This document shows, in pieces, positions 22,626-34,187 of a stretch of DNA of 64,000 nt. The DNA is taken from NCBI GenBank assembly GCA_022497155.1, contig MU385790.1, positions 82,564-146,563 on the forward strand. Direction: 5' to 3'. A model generated the notes under the pieces. The model saw nothing but the letters and a program-made list of their open reading frames with translations, ran no database searches and was not told the DNA's origin. How positions within the stretch are numbered: the first letter of the stretch is position 1; each line of letters opens with the position of its first letter. The DNA is from Whalleya microplaca (lineage: Eukaryota; Ascomycota; Sordariomycetes; Xylariales; Xylariaceae). Made by a program: the position numbers and the translations under genes.

Positions 22626-25226
22626 TCATATCGCCATCCCAAGCCCCAGCGTTTGCAAATCCCAGTCTAGAGTCCTACCCATGACATTCGTCGCAGGCAA
22701 GGAGTCTGCGTCGCGGGAGTAGCAGCTCTCGCGATGGCCCCGCTGCCTAAACCCACGGCGCCCGAAGATCTCACGCCAGGCCGCAAGACACTCCCAGCAG
22801 AATTCGTGCTGGCATACAGAACATATCACTGTAATATGTGGAATTAGTATTTTTTTTTCTCATTCTTCATATCTATAAGTATGGCGAATTGTCAGGCGTT
22901 CTCAGACCTGATTCGGGTCAACTACACCGCAAAGGGGATTTTCTGCTGTTGAAATAAGGTGGAAAGGGAGGTAGGTAATAAATGAGTCTAGATGCAGGTA
23001 CTCACTGCGGAAACATCCGTCCCCCTTCTGCGCAGGGACGCCGCACTCGTTGCCAGGGCAGGCCTTCGTATTCTTCGCGATCCACTGCTGAGTCCGCTCA
23101 TACGCAGGGTCGCCATGTCGGCGGTGCGAGGCAAACTCCTCACAGCTCTGACCGAAGTGCCAGGGCACCTGGCACTTGAAACACATGCTGAAGCAACACG
23201 CAGTGCACAGGATATGGTTCGGATCGCGCAGCCAGGCCCTTCTCCATCCCGGTGTAATAGGTGGTGGCGCGTCCGGGCCATCGTAGAGCCCGCCATAGGA
23301 ACAGCTCGTGCGCAGACATTGGCGGAAGTTGGGGTCCTCGCCGATCATGTTCAGCACCGCCAACCGATCGTACTCGGCGAAGGTCTCGGGTCGGGACAGT
23401 TTGCGGACTTCCGTGTGCGTGAACGTGTGTCCGCAGCCTAGACTCGGACAGGTGATCCTGCCGACGGCGTTGCGACCCTTGGACTCGAGCTGTGTGCCGA
23501 TGTGGGTTGAGATATAGGTTCAGCAGATATCTAGGTCGTGTTGGCACTTAGGAAGGACGGCTGTCGTGGGGAACTATAAGATGCGCCACGCCCATTCTCC
23601 CCGAAGCCCTCGAAGGCTTTGCTCCGGAGCTGCTTGTCGCCGGGGTCGAATTCCTGGTATGTCTCCGTGCATACGATGCATTGGCACGGGATGCGCGGTC
23701 GGAGAAGATGGGTAAAGACCGGGACCCGTCTCGTTTCCTGGCCGTCTGCGCTATCCATCGGCAAGATCTCGACCTCTACTGGCCAAACGTTGACGCCCCG
23801 TTCTATGCCCTGTTGCAGAGGCCACATCTTCGCGTGTCTCTTGAGACGTCTATGTAGTTCGATTGCACGGATAGACTCCTGCTGCGTCGGCCGCGGTGAA
23901 AGTGCCTGCAAGGCGGCACGAAGTTGGTTGGCCTGCTCGAACTTGCGGGTGTGCCTAATGGCCTTGGGTATACCCATATCTTGGAAGAGCTTCGCGACAT
24001 CGTCGCAGCGCAGGGAATGCCGACATCCCGCCACGGGGCAATATAGCCACGGGGACTCGATGTGACTAAGCCTGAACCACCACTGATGGGTGATCCTTAG
24101 ATAACTTTGCGGGACAGACAAGAGTTACATACATCTCTGCCGCAACGGTCTATCGTGCTCCAGAATTGATATAACTCTTTTTTCTTCATGGGGCCGTCAG
24201 AGCTCTGAGCCGCAATCTCAATGAGGGATGAATCTTGCGCCTCCTTGAACTTCGGCAGCTGACAAACGGCACAAACTGCCGTTGGTTGGGGCATTGCGTT
24301 TCCTGAAATACCTTCCAGAATGCGAGAGTAATGGGAATATTGAGCTGGCGTTAAAGGGGTATCGATAGTGAGCCCATCATCATAATGTTTTGTATTGTGG
24401 GTTACTGTCCCCGATTTGAAGATACACTTGAGTATAAGGTCTATCAAGGTTGGTGCCTGAGACCACTCTGATCGCAGTTCTTCATTTGATGTATTCTTCG
24501 CGTGGTTCGACATGGAAGCTTCATTTCTGGAGACAACCATATGTTTCTCTTTAAGCTTAGCGAGTCGTCATTGTGCTTCTTCTTTCTGTCGTTGTGCCCC
24601 TTTCAGACGGCGCACAGGGGCCTGAAGGATGCAAGCAGTATCCTGGTGTCCCTTAGAAGAACGATTACTGCTTGCCGTAAACTGGTCAAGCGCATCAGTA
24701 ACGTGGGAACCCCCCTCCCCCCCGACCATCGCCTAGGCGCACTTTCCGCGGTTGGAAAACATAGACTGTAGATTTTCCAAGCTCCTTCTCCGACATGCTG
24801 GATATTTCAGAAGACGTTTGCCTGGCCCTTTGTGGGTCTACTTGAGGTGCATCTTTTGCTAACCTATTTTGAGGTACATCGAGACTGGTAAGAACGCACT
24901 CATTCTCTGTGAACTTTCTTGAGGCTAATTGTAGGTCATCGGAAGCTTTAGGCTTTGATATTGAACTGAATTTTCTTCGCGCCGACCCAAGATTTAGATC
25001 ATCCCCCATGGCTTGACGAACTAGGGGGGAACTGGTAGCATCGATTGTAGATGCCACGCCTAGTGAGGATTCCGATGGTCTTTCGATATAAGGGGGCGGC
25101 AATTCATCATCAGCATCAGTAATACCAGGGCTTAGTTGCTCGTCGCTTTGGGTAGCATCATCATCGGTAACTGATCTCCGTAGACCCCATGTCTGAAGGT
25201 TTTTTTTTTAGAAACCGGGTGGCCAT
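22626..25226 (-). pseudogene. Decayed RBR-type (RING-IBR-RING) E3 ubiquitin ligase gene
   Basis: Homologous reading runs almost continuously from an ATG at 25226 (MATRFL) to the TGA at 22626, but is broken. (1) A 10-A tract at 25210-25201 shifts the frame just after the start. (2) A 7-G tract at 24723-24717 (minus sense) shifts it again; without one G the frame continues as RGEGGSHVTDALDQF. (3) An in-frame TGA lies at 24570-24568. (4) The frame shifts again near 23580, with TAG at 23576-23574, ahead of FPTTAVLPKCQHDLDIC. (5) TGA at 23522-23520 falls right after that Cys, before TYISTHIG. Introns at 24132-24083 and 23005-22829 splice cleanly. The C-terminal part keeps IBR-like Cys pairs and a RING2 (GDGCF, CSVCQHEFCWECL) with the likely catalytic Cys. 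Lesions 1 and 2 lie in homopolymers and could be sequence errors; the stops are harder to explain that way. Confidence 0.75.
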
Positions 25227-26082
25227 GTTATCATGCGATACCTAGGTGTAAGCCAGATCTTCTACATTTATTCCTTGAATGGTCGCAATCTCTTTGGCTG
25301 ACGTGCCGTTCACTGGAGTAAACCATCGCATTAAGGATAAGGCGACCTGTATGTACAGTGGCACCGCCGCTGCTCAGTGTAGACTAATCCTGCTTGAATA
25401 TGAGCAATACAAATGACCATGGGCTAGTTATACGCCGTACTTGAAACTATAGCAAATCAAATTGCAGTGGGAGACCATTTGAAACCCAGGATGGCACGGC
25501 TAACGGGGGGAACCTCATAAGCAACCATAGGGCAGTCGGTGAAGACTTAGGGGTATCACTCTATAATTCAGCTGTGCGGCAGCGCGAAATAGCATTCCAA
25601 GATGAAGCTTATTTACCGGCTACTCGTATTAGCAGAAGGGTCTTGGCCGTGTTCCAAGAAATCGACGGCATTGCCCTTTACGTGAGGAACTATAATGCTC
25701 TCTAGTGACTTACTGACTATCCGTGCCCTCGAATTCCAATCTTCGCCATTCTGGTTCACTCGGTAAGCCTTGCTGAGAATTGTGTAAATGCAAGATGTCT
25801 TCAATGGATATGATTGGAGAAAATAGAATGTGGTGAGCTAGTCTCCATCTCTACCTTGATAGCCCAAACCTTTCTCACAAGCTAGGCCTTGGTGCCTACG
25901 CCTTGCGCCCCTAACCAGGCACGTATGTCTTAGAAACTTCACTGGTAGTAACACGCCCCCTTGTGCCTGTACGAGCATCAGGTGGGTATCCAAACTTATA
26001 TGCAATAAGGCTGATATATTCACATAGAGCATTCTAAGTATATACATGAAATTGCACGATTTAGCCTTGGGAACGTGATAGT
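25227..26082. other. Intergenic region
   Basis: No gene with recognisable motifs. It holds the presumed promoter of the RBR locus and the 3' flank of the pectin methylesterase gene, with moderate AT content. Confidence 0.45.
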
Positions 26083-27103
26083 TCACATATAGCTAGCATC
26101 GTAGTATCCCGCACTGGAGTAGCTGCTTCCCAGGATGCTCGCAATAGAGACCGCAGAACTCAACGTGGTGGCGAAGGAAGCCCTAGTACCAGAGGCGCCA
26201 TCTCCAGAGTTTTTATATTCGCCAAAGAGAACGTTGCCCGTTCTCTCATCGCCAGTGTTCCAGATAGACCAGCCTTTCGAGTTGATAACATTCGTCATCG
26301 CGGTGTTCTGGAAGACCACACGGGCATACGCGCGCCAGGGTCGGCCCAAATAGTAGGCGCCCTCCGGAACCGAACTGCCACTTACACCAGCGATGTCACA
26401 GTTGTTAAAGACATAGTATGAAGAGCTACTTGCGTCTTCTCGGCCATTGGCTTTTCAAAGAGTACCATGTTAGCAGTTGTCAGTGGTAGGACACACAGAT
26501 TTACCTACCGGTGATATAACCAAGGGATTTAGCCGGCACGCGAAGATCACATCCCTCAAACCAAGTAGCGGCCTGCTGGCCAAAGATGAAATCTGTGGCG
26601 CCCTGGATCAAAGATTTGGAGAAGAGCTGGGACCCTTTGTTGCTCAGGACAGTATCCTGGAAGCCAGTGAAAGAGCAGCCATAGTATCCGCTGTCGGCTT
26701 GCGCGCTCAATGCCACAGCCTGGCTGCCCTCTCCGTAGCTGTTCTCGACATTGATGTTGTATAGCTTGACGTTGCTAGCCAAAACACGCACCGTACCCGA
26801 TTCATCGTTGGTTGATCCATCAGCCTGGCTCTTGCTGGCAGTGATGGTGACTTTGTTGCCGGCGTAGCTCGAGATATCGCTTGTGTAGCCGTACAGGGTC
26901 GTCTTCGACTTGATCACAACCTGTTCCTTGTAGGTGCCGGCGGTGATGAAGATACAGTCGGGAGTGGAGTCTACGGCAGCCTGAATCGTTTTGAAATCGC
27001 CTCCACTAGATGCTACGGTCACACAACCACTGGGAGCCGATGTTCGACCCTCGGCAAGGGCCGTGGCAGCGAATGCAAGACCGACGAGCAGCGAATTCAT
27101 CAT
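26083..27103 (-). CDS. Secreted pectin methylesterase (carbohydrate esterase family 8), 320 aa
   Basis: Two exons, 27103-26509 and 26450-26083. The joint reads GYITANGRED and the phases close. The signal peptide is about residues 1-18 (MMNSLLVGLAFAATALAE). The right-handed beta-helix CE8 motifs are present: an Asp in GFQDTVLS and the catalytic Asp in GATDFIFG, plus the conserved Arg/Trp in YLGRPWRAY. It removes methyl groups from homogalacturonan in plant cell walls. It is intact and of normal family length. A TATATATA stretch lies about 85-95 bases upstream. Together with the GH43 and GH10 genes it marks a plant-degrading lifestyle. Confidence 0.96.
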
Positions 27104-29295
27104 GTTGGGTAGAATAATGCAGCCGGTGCCAACGAATGGAAAGGGGAGTTATTCGAATGTTTTCCATGGGCTCGATGGGGCCCACCGCGGCCTATATATA
27201 TGTGTGTATATGTCTTTCTACCCATGATGTCGTCGCGTTGCTTTCTCGGTGGATGCTCTAATTAATACTGGGTCGACGGTTGGTGGATATGAGATACGAA
27301 CTGAGAGTCGAATTGCGGAGTAGGTAACACTGCGTCTTCATCGAAATGAGCCGGGCAGCCCGGAATAACAAGATTGATGCTCAGTGAATGCGACTTGAAG
27401 CGCTGTCCTTAGGGCAAGGAATACGAATCCGTAGAGGGCCTCGAACGAGATATCGAGACCTCTCGTTGGCGGAGAAATTAGAGGATCGTGTTTACGTAGC
27501 GGCGTTTCGACGTTCAGACGAAGACCCCTGTTAGTGCGCAATAAGTAGATTGCAACACGACAGCCGTCGTCTCCACTTGACGGACGACTTCTACTGTTGT
27601 TCTAGACTTCACATGAAAATAACAGAAGACAGGTTCATGAAGTTACAAGTTGATTTACTCGTGGCTCGACTTTCTAGGAATTAAGCGATGCATCTGCAGA
27701 CTGAACGCGAATTATGCGTCTAAGCGATGTACTTGCAATTCACATTTACATGGCCACTTACTTGATCCAGGGAGGTATGCCTTAAGACATGTTAGTCGAG
27801 AGTGAGCGGGAATCACCTTTCTCATCATGATATTGTGCTCTCGAATATAATGTTCTGATTGTTTCTCTGGTAGTGTTTATATAGAATAGCTCTGGTGTTC
27901 GAGAGACTGTGGTGGGTTGCGAAGAGTACACGGCCATCTTCTCTCATCAAGCCGTGATGCCTCCTACATATCACTCTTATCATATAACCACCAAAACCAG
28001 TAAACTTACCGTCGTGGTCTCAATGATACCGAAATTCTGGTCACAGTAGACGTCGTAAGGCGATAATGTCTGAACCCCTGGATGTAGACCCAGGTTCATT
28101 GCGTGAATGCATCTCACCTAGTGAGGGGCTCATCTTAGCTGTAAGTTGATTTAAAGTTAAGCTCTCTAAGCTCGTCATCTCCGATACGAGGAGCTTCTAA
28201 TCCACCAATAATGCCAACGCTGTTGGCATTAAGAAATCGTAGCGTGTAGTTGTTAACAATTCCGCAAGACTCAAACTAGAAGGTAAAATGGCTAATGAGA
28301 AACCGAAACGTCTAAAATGACTGGGTATATGGCTATTCTGACTGGGTTAGGTATAATAGTGGGGCTACCTACCCCGCGGTACATTTTCCTACTAAAGTTT
28401 TGTACCTTCCCTAAGCTATAGAACCTGTTCAGATCTAATAAAACTTTTTTTTAACTTGTACTACTATTGAATTTACCTATTATTGAAATAGCAAATCTCT
28501 ATTTTAGACGTTTCGATAAGAAACCACCTAAGTAAAGCTGATCGCTACCTCGCTAGCATTTAAACTTCGATAGTAGTAACTAGCCCGTCAACTCCCATGC
28601 CAACCCTTTAGTAAATCGGCCACGTATGAAAGAGCTGAATGAGAAGCGTGCTCACAAGTCGAGAGGGTAGATGCGACACCGCGACGCATGTAGACCAAAA
28701 TGGCCGGGACCTTGTGAAGACCCCATTGTTCCGTTCTAGAGATCAATCCCTATGCGGTTATTGCAGGTCGGAAATGCTCTTCCATAGAGAATCGGGGGAA
28801 TATTCTCTGGAAACAGCGTCTCAAGTTGAAGGGCTGCCATACAACCTGGGCGGTGCCTATCTTCGCATAACGGAATGCCACAGCATCTGTCGAGATTTTT
28901 CGAAGCTGGTTGTACAAGTCTTTAAGGATTTTACTGCATGGAGGTCCGGAATCCAAATGATATCAATTATGAGTATCAATATCTCAATATCCCGCGTTTT
29001 GTTGACTTTTCCATTGAGTCGTGATTGACCATTGGCCAACAATTAAAGAACACGGTTAATGAAATTGAGAAAAGAGGAAGTTATTACTCTAACGGGATAA
29101 ATTCTGTGACTAATCCGTATCTAAGATTCATATATGCGTCATAATGTTTTATCGAACTCGGCTGTGTACAGATTTGGCATGAATGCCGAAGCAGAATTGG
29201 ATGTCCTCATGTTCCAGTTAAAGTGATTAGAGAATTCCATGTCGGACCATACCAACCCATGTTAACTATAGATATTCGTCAGAGGACCAGGAAAG
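27104..29295. other. Long intergenic region with a MITE-like insertion
   Basis: 2.2 kb without a supported gene. It contains the TATA stretch of the pectin methylesterase gene (27193-27200 region), a MITE-like element at 28304-28515, and AT-rich sequence before the M20 gene. Frames at 28639-29028 have no motif. Confidence 0.5.
28295..28524. mobile_element. MITE-like DNA element with 15-bp terminal inverted repeats
   Basis: CGAAACGTCTAAAAT at 28304-28318 is the exact inverse of ATTTTAGACGTTTCG at 28501-28515, bounding a 212-bp element. It is flanked by ATGAGAAAC (28295-28303) and ATAAGAAAC (28516-28524), a 9-base direct repeat with one G-to-A difference, which fits a target site duplication. 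The inside is AT-rich and non-coding. The superfamily is not determined; the length of the duplication would suit hAT-like elements. Confidence 0.65.
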
Positions 29296-30572
29296 ATGGG
29301 ATTTGTCAGTTACAGCGACTTACGATCCGTTGTAAACACGACTATCAACAATGCCAGCCAGGACCTGAAGAAAGATATTAATCATGCATTGCACCAACAT
29401 CCGGAGTTAGCATACGAGGAAGTGTTCGCGCATGACACAATCACAAAATTTCTCGAGAATCAAGGATTCAATGTAAAACGTAGCACATACGGCTTGCCGA
29501 CGAGTTTTGAGGCTGAAGTCGGCAAATCCGGACGTCTTGTGGTCATTTGTGCCGAGTATGATGCACTACCCAATATTGGGCACGCCTGCGGTCACAATTT
29601 AATTGCGACATCGTCTATCGCGGCCTTCCTCGGCGCTGCTAGGGCGCTGGAACAGAGCGGTGGTGTCGGGCGAATCCGCATACTTGGAACACCGGCGGAA
29701 GAGGGTGGAGGTGGCAAGGCAAAGCTAATCGATGCGGGAGCGTTCAAAGATGACATCGCGGCCGCCATCATGGCTCATCCCATGTGCGGCCATCAGATAT
29801 TCAAGGAGCCTGGCCCCTATCAAGGCTTGGCGGGTTTGAAGTTAATTGCAAGCCACAAGTTTCGCACCGAATTTCACGGGAAGACGGCACACGCTGCCGG
29901 TGAGCCTTGGAATGGAGTCAACGCGCTGGACGCTGCCGTCGCGGCATACAGCAATGTTGGACTGCTTCGCCAGCAGATCGAACCAGACGAGCGAATCCAC
30001 GCAGTCATCGAAGCCGGAGGGACAGTTCCAAACGTCATCACGGACTACACGCGCATGAATTGGAACGTCCGTAGTCCAACCGTCGCTAGGGCCGACAAGC
30101 TACTCGCCCGAGTAAAGGCGTGCATAGAGGGTGCAGCCGCCGCAACCGGCTGTGAGCTCAACTATATAGTGTAAGTCTTTAAGCTTCTGCTATGAGTGAA
30201 ACTGACATGAGCAGTGCGCCGACCTATGCCAACCTGACTGCAAACAAAGCTTTATGCGTGGCATATTTGTCTGAGATGAATTACATTAAGCAGAACATCC
30301 TTTTGCAGCAAGAGAAACCCATGAATGCGTCCACGGACATGGGCAACGTCGCCCATCTTGTTCCCGCTTTCCACGGTGCATTCGCAATCCCAGCAGATCC
30401 AGACGTTTCTATCCACAACCCCAGGTTCGCTGCCGCAGCCGCCACAGATGAGGCCCATGAAGTCGCTCTGAAGTGCGCGAAGGGACTGGCGATGTTGGCA
30501 ATTCGGGTGCTTATTGAGGATGAGCTTGCATCGAATGCCAGAAGCGATTTTGAACACAATCACGAATGGTGA
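29296..30572 (+). CDS. M20-family metallo-amidohydrolase / peptidase (PM20D2-like), 410 aa
   Basis: Two exons, 29296-30170 and 30215-30572; the intron leaves GT|T and the phases close. The M20 metallopeptidase fold is shown by LHQHPELAYEE (about residues 32-42), the metal-binding GHACGHN (residues 95-101), the catalytic Glu pair in GTPAEEGGGGK (135-136) and the dimerisation-domain motif FHGKTAHAAGEPW. Members hydrolyse amide or dipeptide bonds in small substrates. There is no signal peptide, so a cytosolic enzyme is expected. It looks intact. Confidence 0.93.
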
Positions 30573-31427
30573 TCGTGATTTACCATTTATACCCGTATTT
30601 AACTTAATGAATGATGTGATTATATGTACCTGCTGATTTATTCATTATGAGGTCAAATCTAGGATCAGAACAAAGTTGCATGGACTATTATTGACTGTTT
30701 CGTCCCCCCAGCAGCTTGCTATGAGGTCAGACCAACCGACTTGGATCGCACGTCTTGCCCCGATGACTTCTTGAACATACATGTCATAAGACTATTTTAC
30801 TGCAACAGGTACACGAGGAATGCTCAAGCGCTCTGTCAATATAGCATTGCAGAGTGGACGTATTGGCCAACAGACTCCTGTACTTCCGTGATCTACCAGA
30901 TATGAGCACTTTGGTATTCTGAGCAGACCTTGTAGCCTGTGTCGGCCATGAATCGATAGACTTCCATACGACACTTATTTCCTATACCTGAAGTTCCTGT
31001 TTTCACTTGCAATAACAAGCGACCTTTCCAAAGTCTCATCCTCAATACTCATGGGTTTACTTTTGTTTGAGGCACTTCATATTAATTGGTTCTGGTTGGT
31101 ATGGCGCGCCAACAAGCTGGTACCTGATGTTCCATGTGGTGAACGGGTCCACTGCGTAGGGCTGCATGATGCATACATAGTGGGTACCTGCGTAATGATA
31201 GGCGCTGATCTGCAGCCCCGAACAGAACATTACAGAATGTTTACTTTCAACGTCATAGGTAACGTCAATTCAAACCGCGTATCAAGTGGTCTTGAGCACG
31301 TATTTATAAGTATCTTATAGAGAAATCATATTTCCATCTCCTCAAGCAAATGGCTGATTCTTTTAACCATTCTTGACATAGCTACATAGAGGAACCCTAT
31401 ATACATATCGATCGCGTATTATCCACA
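30573..31427. other. Intergenic region
   Basis: No supported gene. An open frame at 31051-31320 has no family features. The region is AT-rich and probably contains the promoter of the next gene. Confidence 0.45.
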
Positions 31428-32375
31428 ATGAATCCCCTTATAGAACTCGATCCAAACACGCCCAATGGCAATCCCACTATTAGAACAGAGGTGGGTGCTC
31501 TAATTGAGTTCGACATATACATAGTCTTGCTGATGTATTCATAGCCTTCAACTCAACCGGGTGATGAAAACCACCACGTGGTGAAAGACATTAACAACAG
31601 CACCACGGGACCCAAGAAGCGCAAGTCAGACACTCTCGGGGAACCTGAAAGCCCACCCGTGATCTATGACGAGGATCAACGTATATACGAGGTCAGCATA
31701 TCGCCCAACCAGATCCGACGGAAAATCCGCGATTTCATCGAGGGCGGGAACATGACAGTCGGCGAGCTCCAGCAGGCCCTCAACGTGACCTCGACCTCGT
31801 ACCAGCGCTTCATGCGCATGCGCGGCAAGGACGAAGGCTACGAGACAACCATGTACGCGCGCGCCTTCGTGTTCTTCCGCAAGCGCGAGCTGCAGGGCCT
31901 CAAGGCGGCGGCGCCCAAGAAACCCAAGAAGAGCGAGCAGAACAAGGCCCTCGACGTGAGCGGCGTGACGCTCGACGGCGAGGAGTCCGAGGAGGTCCCC
32001 GTGTACGACACGTGCGACGAGATTCGCAGAAAGATCCGCGCGCTCCTTCGTAATCCCGATGTTAGCCAGGCGGCTTTCTGTCGCGCGATCTCGAAGTGCT
32101 TTCCTGAGGAGCGCAGGATCCAGTCTAGCCAGCTCAATTCGTTCTTGGGCAAGAAGGGGCCCATGTCGGGGAACACTAGTTCCATATTTTACGGCTCATA
32201 TGTGTTCTTTGAGAAGATGCGCATCAAGGAGGGTAAGCCGAAGTCCAAGATGAGGGAGGAAATGGAGAAAATTCACCCGCATGGAGTAAACACCACCGAT
32301 CTCGAGCTGTACTGGACCTGTAAGGGTGACGAGCGCCCGGTTAGGGACAAATATGGACAGATGCATTTTGTATGA
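31428..32375 (+). CDS. DUF7726-like protein with two repeated helical modules, 297 aa
   Basis: Two exons, 31428-31490 and 31545-32375, phase 0 junction. An internal duplication is visible. Module 1 starts at about residue 68 (NQIRRKIRDFIEGGNMTVGE, then SYQRFMRMRGKD and ARAFVFFRKRELQG). Module 2 starts at about residue 168 (CDEIRRKIRALLRNPDVSQA, then LNSFLGKKGPMSG and GSYVFFEKMRIKEG). This arrangement is that of the fungal DUF7726 family, with helix-turn-helix-like character. A basic GPKKRKSD near residues 41-48 is a likely nuclear localisation signal. A nuclear DNA- or chromatin-related role is inferred. The second half of the gene is GC-richer than its flanks. Confidence 0.8.
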
Positions 32376-32637
32376 CACGGTGCTCTAGTCTAGTCGAGTA
32401 GCTACCAGGCCTGTACTATGTAGCTTGCATTAACGTTCAGTGTAATTATCATTATCTGTTTCCATCTCTACTCAATCAGATGAATGCTTTATCGTGTAGG
32501 TTGTCTCCGTTCACCCATTACCACATTCCAATACAGGCCAGCTCTTCCAATTCTCTGGACTGCAGATCAGCATTCGTATACCAGCTTTCCTTAACACCTA
32601 TAGATATACAGTAGTACGGGCTTTTTTCTTCATCTAC

Positions 32638-33381
32638 TCATGTCCTGTAAATATCGGTTGATTCGGTTCGAATCTGGTAACTCGGGAGATGACGTCTCCT
32701 GCCACTCGCTGGTGGCTCGGCCTGCCGCTGGGCATTCCCAGGCACGTGTGGCTGGTAAGCACAACCTGCAGATAATCCTACCTGCTCACTGCAGCACGTC
32801 CATCGGAAGGACGAAGGGACATAACGACGGTCCCAAACGCCAAAGGTTGGAACGTAGGCTAGATAGTCAGCATCTTGGAAGTAAACACGACCTGGGCAAC
32901 ATGTCAGCATCATCTGAGGTATGCGGACCTTGTAGCCGCCTGCCACATCCCCTCACGTCTCCTCTCCTGTGCCTAAAATGAACTTACCTGGGTGGAAGCT
33001 ACAGGCGATTCGCGTGTTGTGACTCTCCGTAAACCAACACATGCACCTCCCGCACATCTGAAGCGGCGCCAGGCCTCGTACGGCGAACTGGTCTTGGAGC
33101 GCACGGATATTAGGATGTCTAGATTGGCGGGGACGCGGAGGAGGCTCGACTGCAGGAGGAGAGATGGCAGGATCGACGAGCGTTATCGATGCGGGCGTTG
33201 AAGATGATTCCGAACTTCTCGCTTCGCGTTGCGGACGGCTCTTGATTTCTTGTACGAAGTCAAGCACTGTCTCCTTAGGAGGCTTGGTGTTTTCATTTTC
33301 ACCGCATAGATGTTGGACTACTTCACGCAGCTCGGCCCTGCTGAGGCCATGGAGGTTGGCGTCGAGATCGTCCTGTGCCAT
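32638..33381 (-). CDS. CHORD-like zinc-binding protein, 215 aa
   Basis: Two exons, 33381-32988 and 32891-32638. The donor splits a Gly codon and the join reads FHPGRVYFQDAD. The N-terminal half is low-complexity Ser/Pro-rich with an acidic helical start (MAQDDLDANLHGLSRAELREVVQHL). The C-terminal half has the spacing of a CHORD-type zinc module: CGRCMCWF, then N, C.FHPG, then W.CC, then GC...H. Related fungal proteins have the same pattern. Function is unknown; CHORD modules usually mediate protein contacts with HSP90/SGT1. Upstream in-frame codons extend the frame to 33450 but without an ATG. Confidence 0.7.
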
Positions 33382-34187
33382 GTTATGGGTTTGCAGTATG
33401 TATATACTCAGCTGTATGCGCAGTCTAAGACAGTAGTTCTGACAGTGCAAGAACGGAGAGGCCTGGGGAGGTTAAATTGTGGAAGTGATTGGACTTGTTA
33501 GAACGGCGTTGGGTGTTGGACGTTTAATATCCCCTGGAAATGTACTATCGGGTGGAAGTGGATGAAAACGGACGTGGATGCCAGACTGGTAGAAGGTGAC
33601 CATGAGATGACACTTGGAATAGAAGATGCATCCCATCTGCCCATTTGAGAGTAGAAGTCTGGGATGTGCAGTGAACATTGATCGAAACGCTGCTTCCCCC
33701 TTTTCTAATAGCCATTAACATGAATAATTGACTTCAAGTTGGCTATCTCATTCTCGTAAAACTTATGTACAATTATCCCCCAATCATTGTGAAAAATATT
33801 TCCTACCCTCTTGTGAATACCAACTAGGCATATTCCATATTTTTTAATGAATATCTACATCATGACAGGATCCTTGCCATTTTTAATACCTCTGAAATAA
33901 TCGGTTATCCTATTGTGTATCAATTGACAATATCAACCCAATACTGTGAATTTTACGTCAATGTCAAGTGGATGCTATCATGAGGTGATATAAAACACCT
34001 TTTGAGAGCCCCTCGATAGGTTCTCCAATAATTGGGTATTGGGAGCCATTCCATTCCGCGAGCCAGTGAACTCTCACCAGTGTATGTGTTTAACTTGAAA
34101 TTGGATAGAGCCAGCTAGGTCGCGCATTGGAGGACTTCATTATTGAAAGTTGATAGGGTGAAGATAAATACAAATAATCATGTCCTC
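33382..34187. other. Intergenic region
   Basis: AT-rich spacer holding the promoter of the CHORD-like gene. No gene is seen. Confidence 0.45.

Noticed and set aside
23531..24121. Separate gene encoding a 196-residue protein
   Set aside because: It is the middle exon of the broken RBR locus; its end is created by a frameshift, and the Cys-His RING residues follow in another frame.
32650..32690. Possible tRNA B-box (GGTTCGAATC)
   Set aside because: No A-box or foldable cloverleaf is present; it lies in the terminal exon of the CHORD-like gene.
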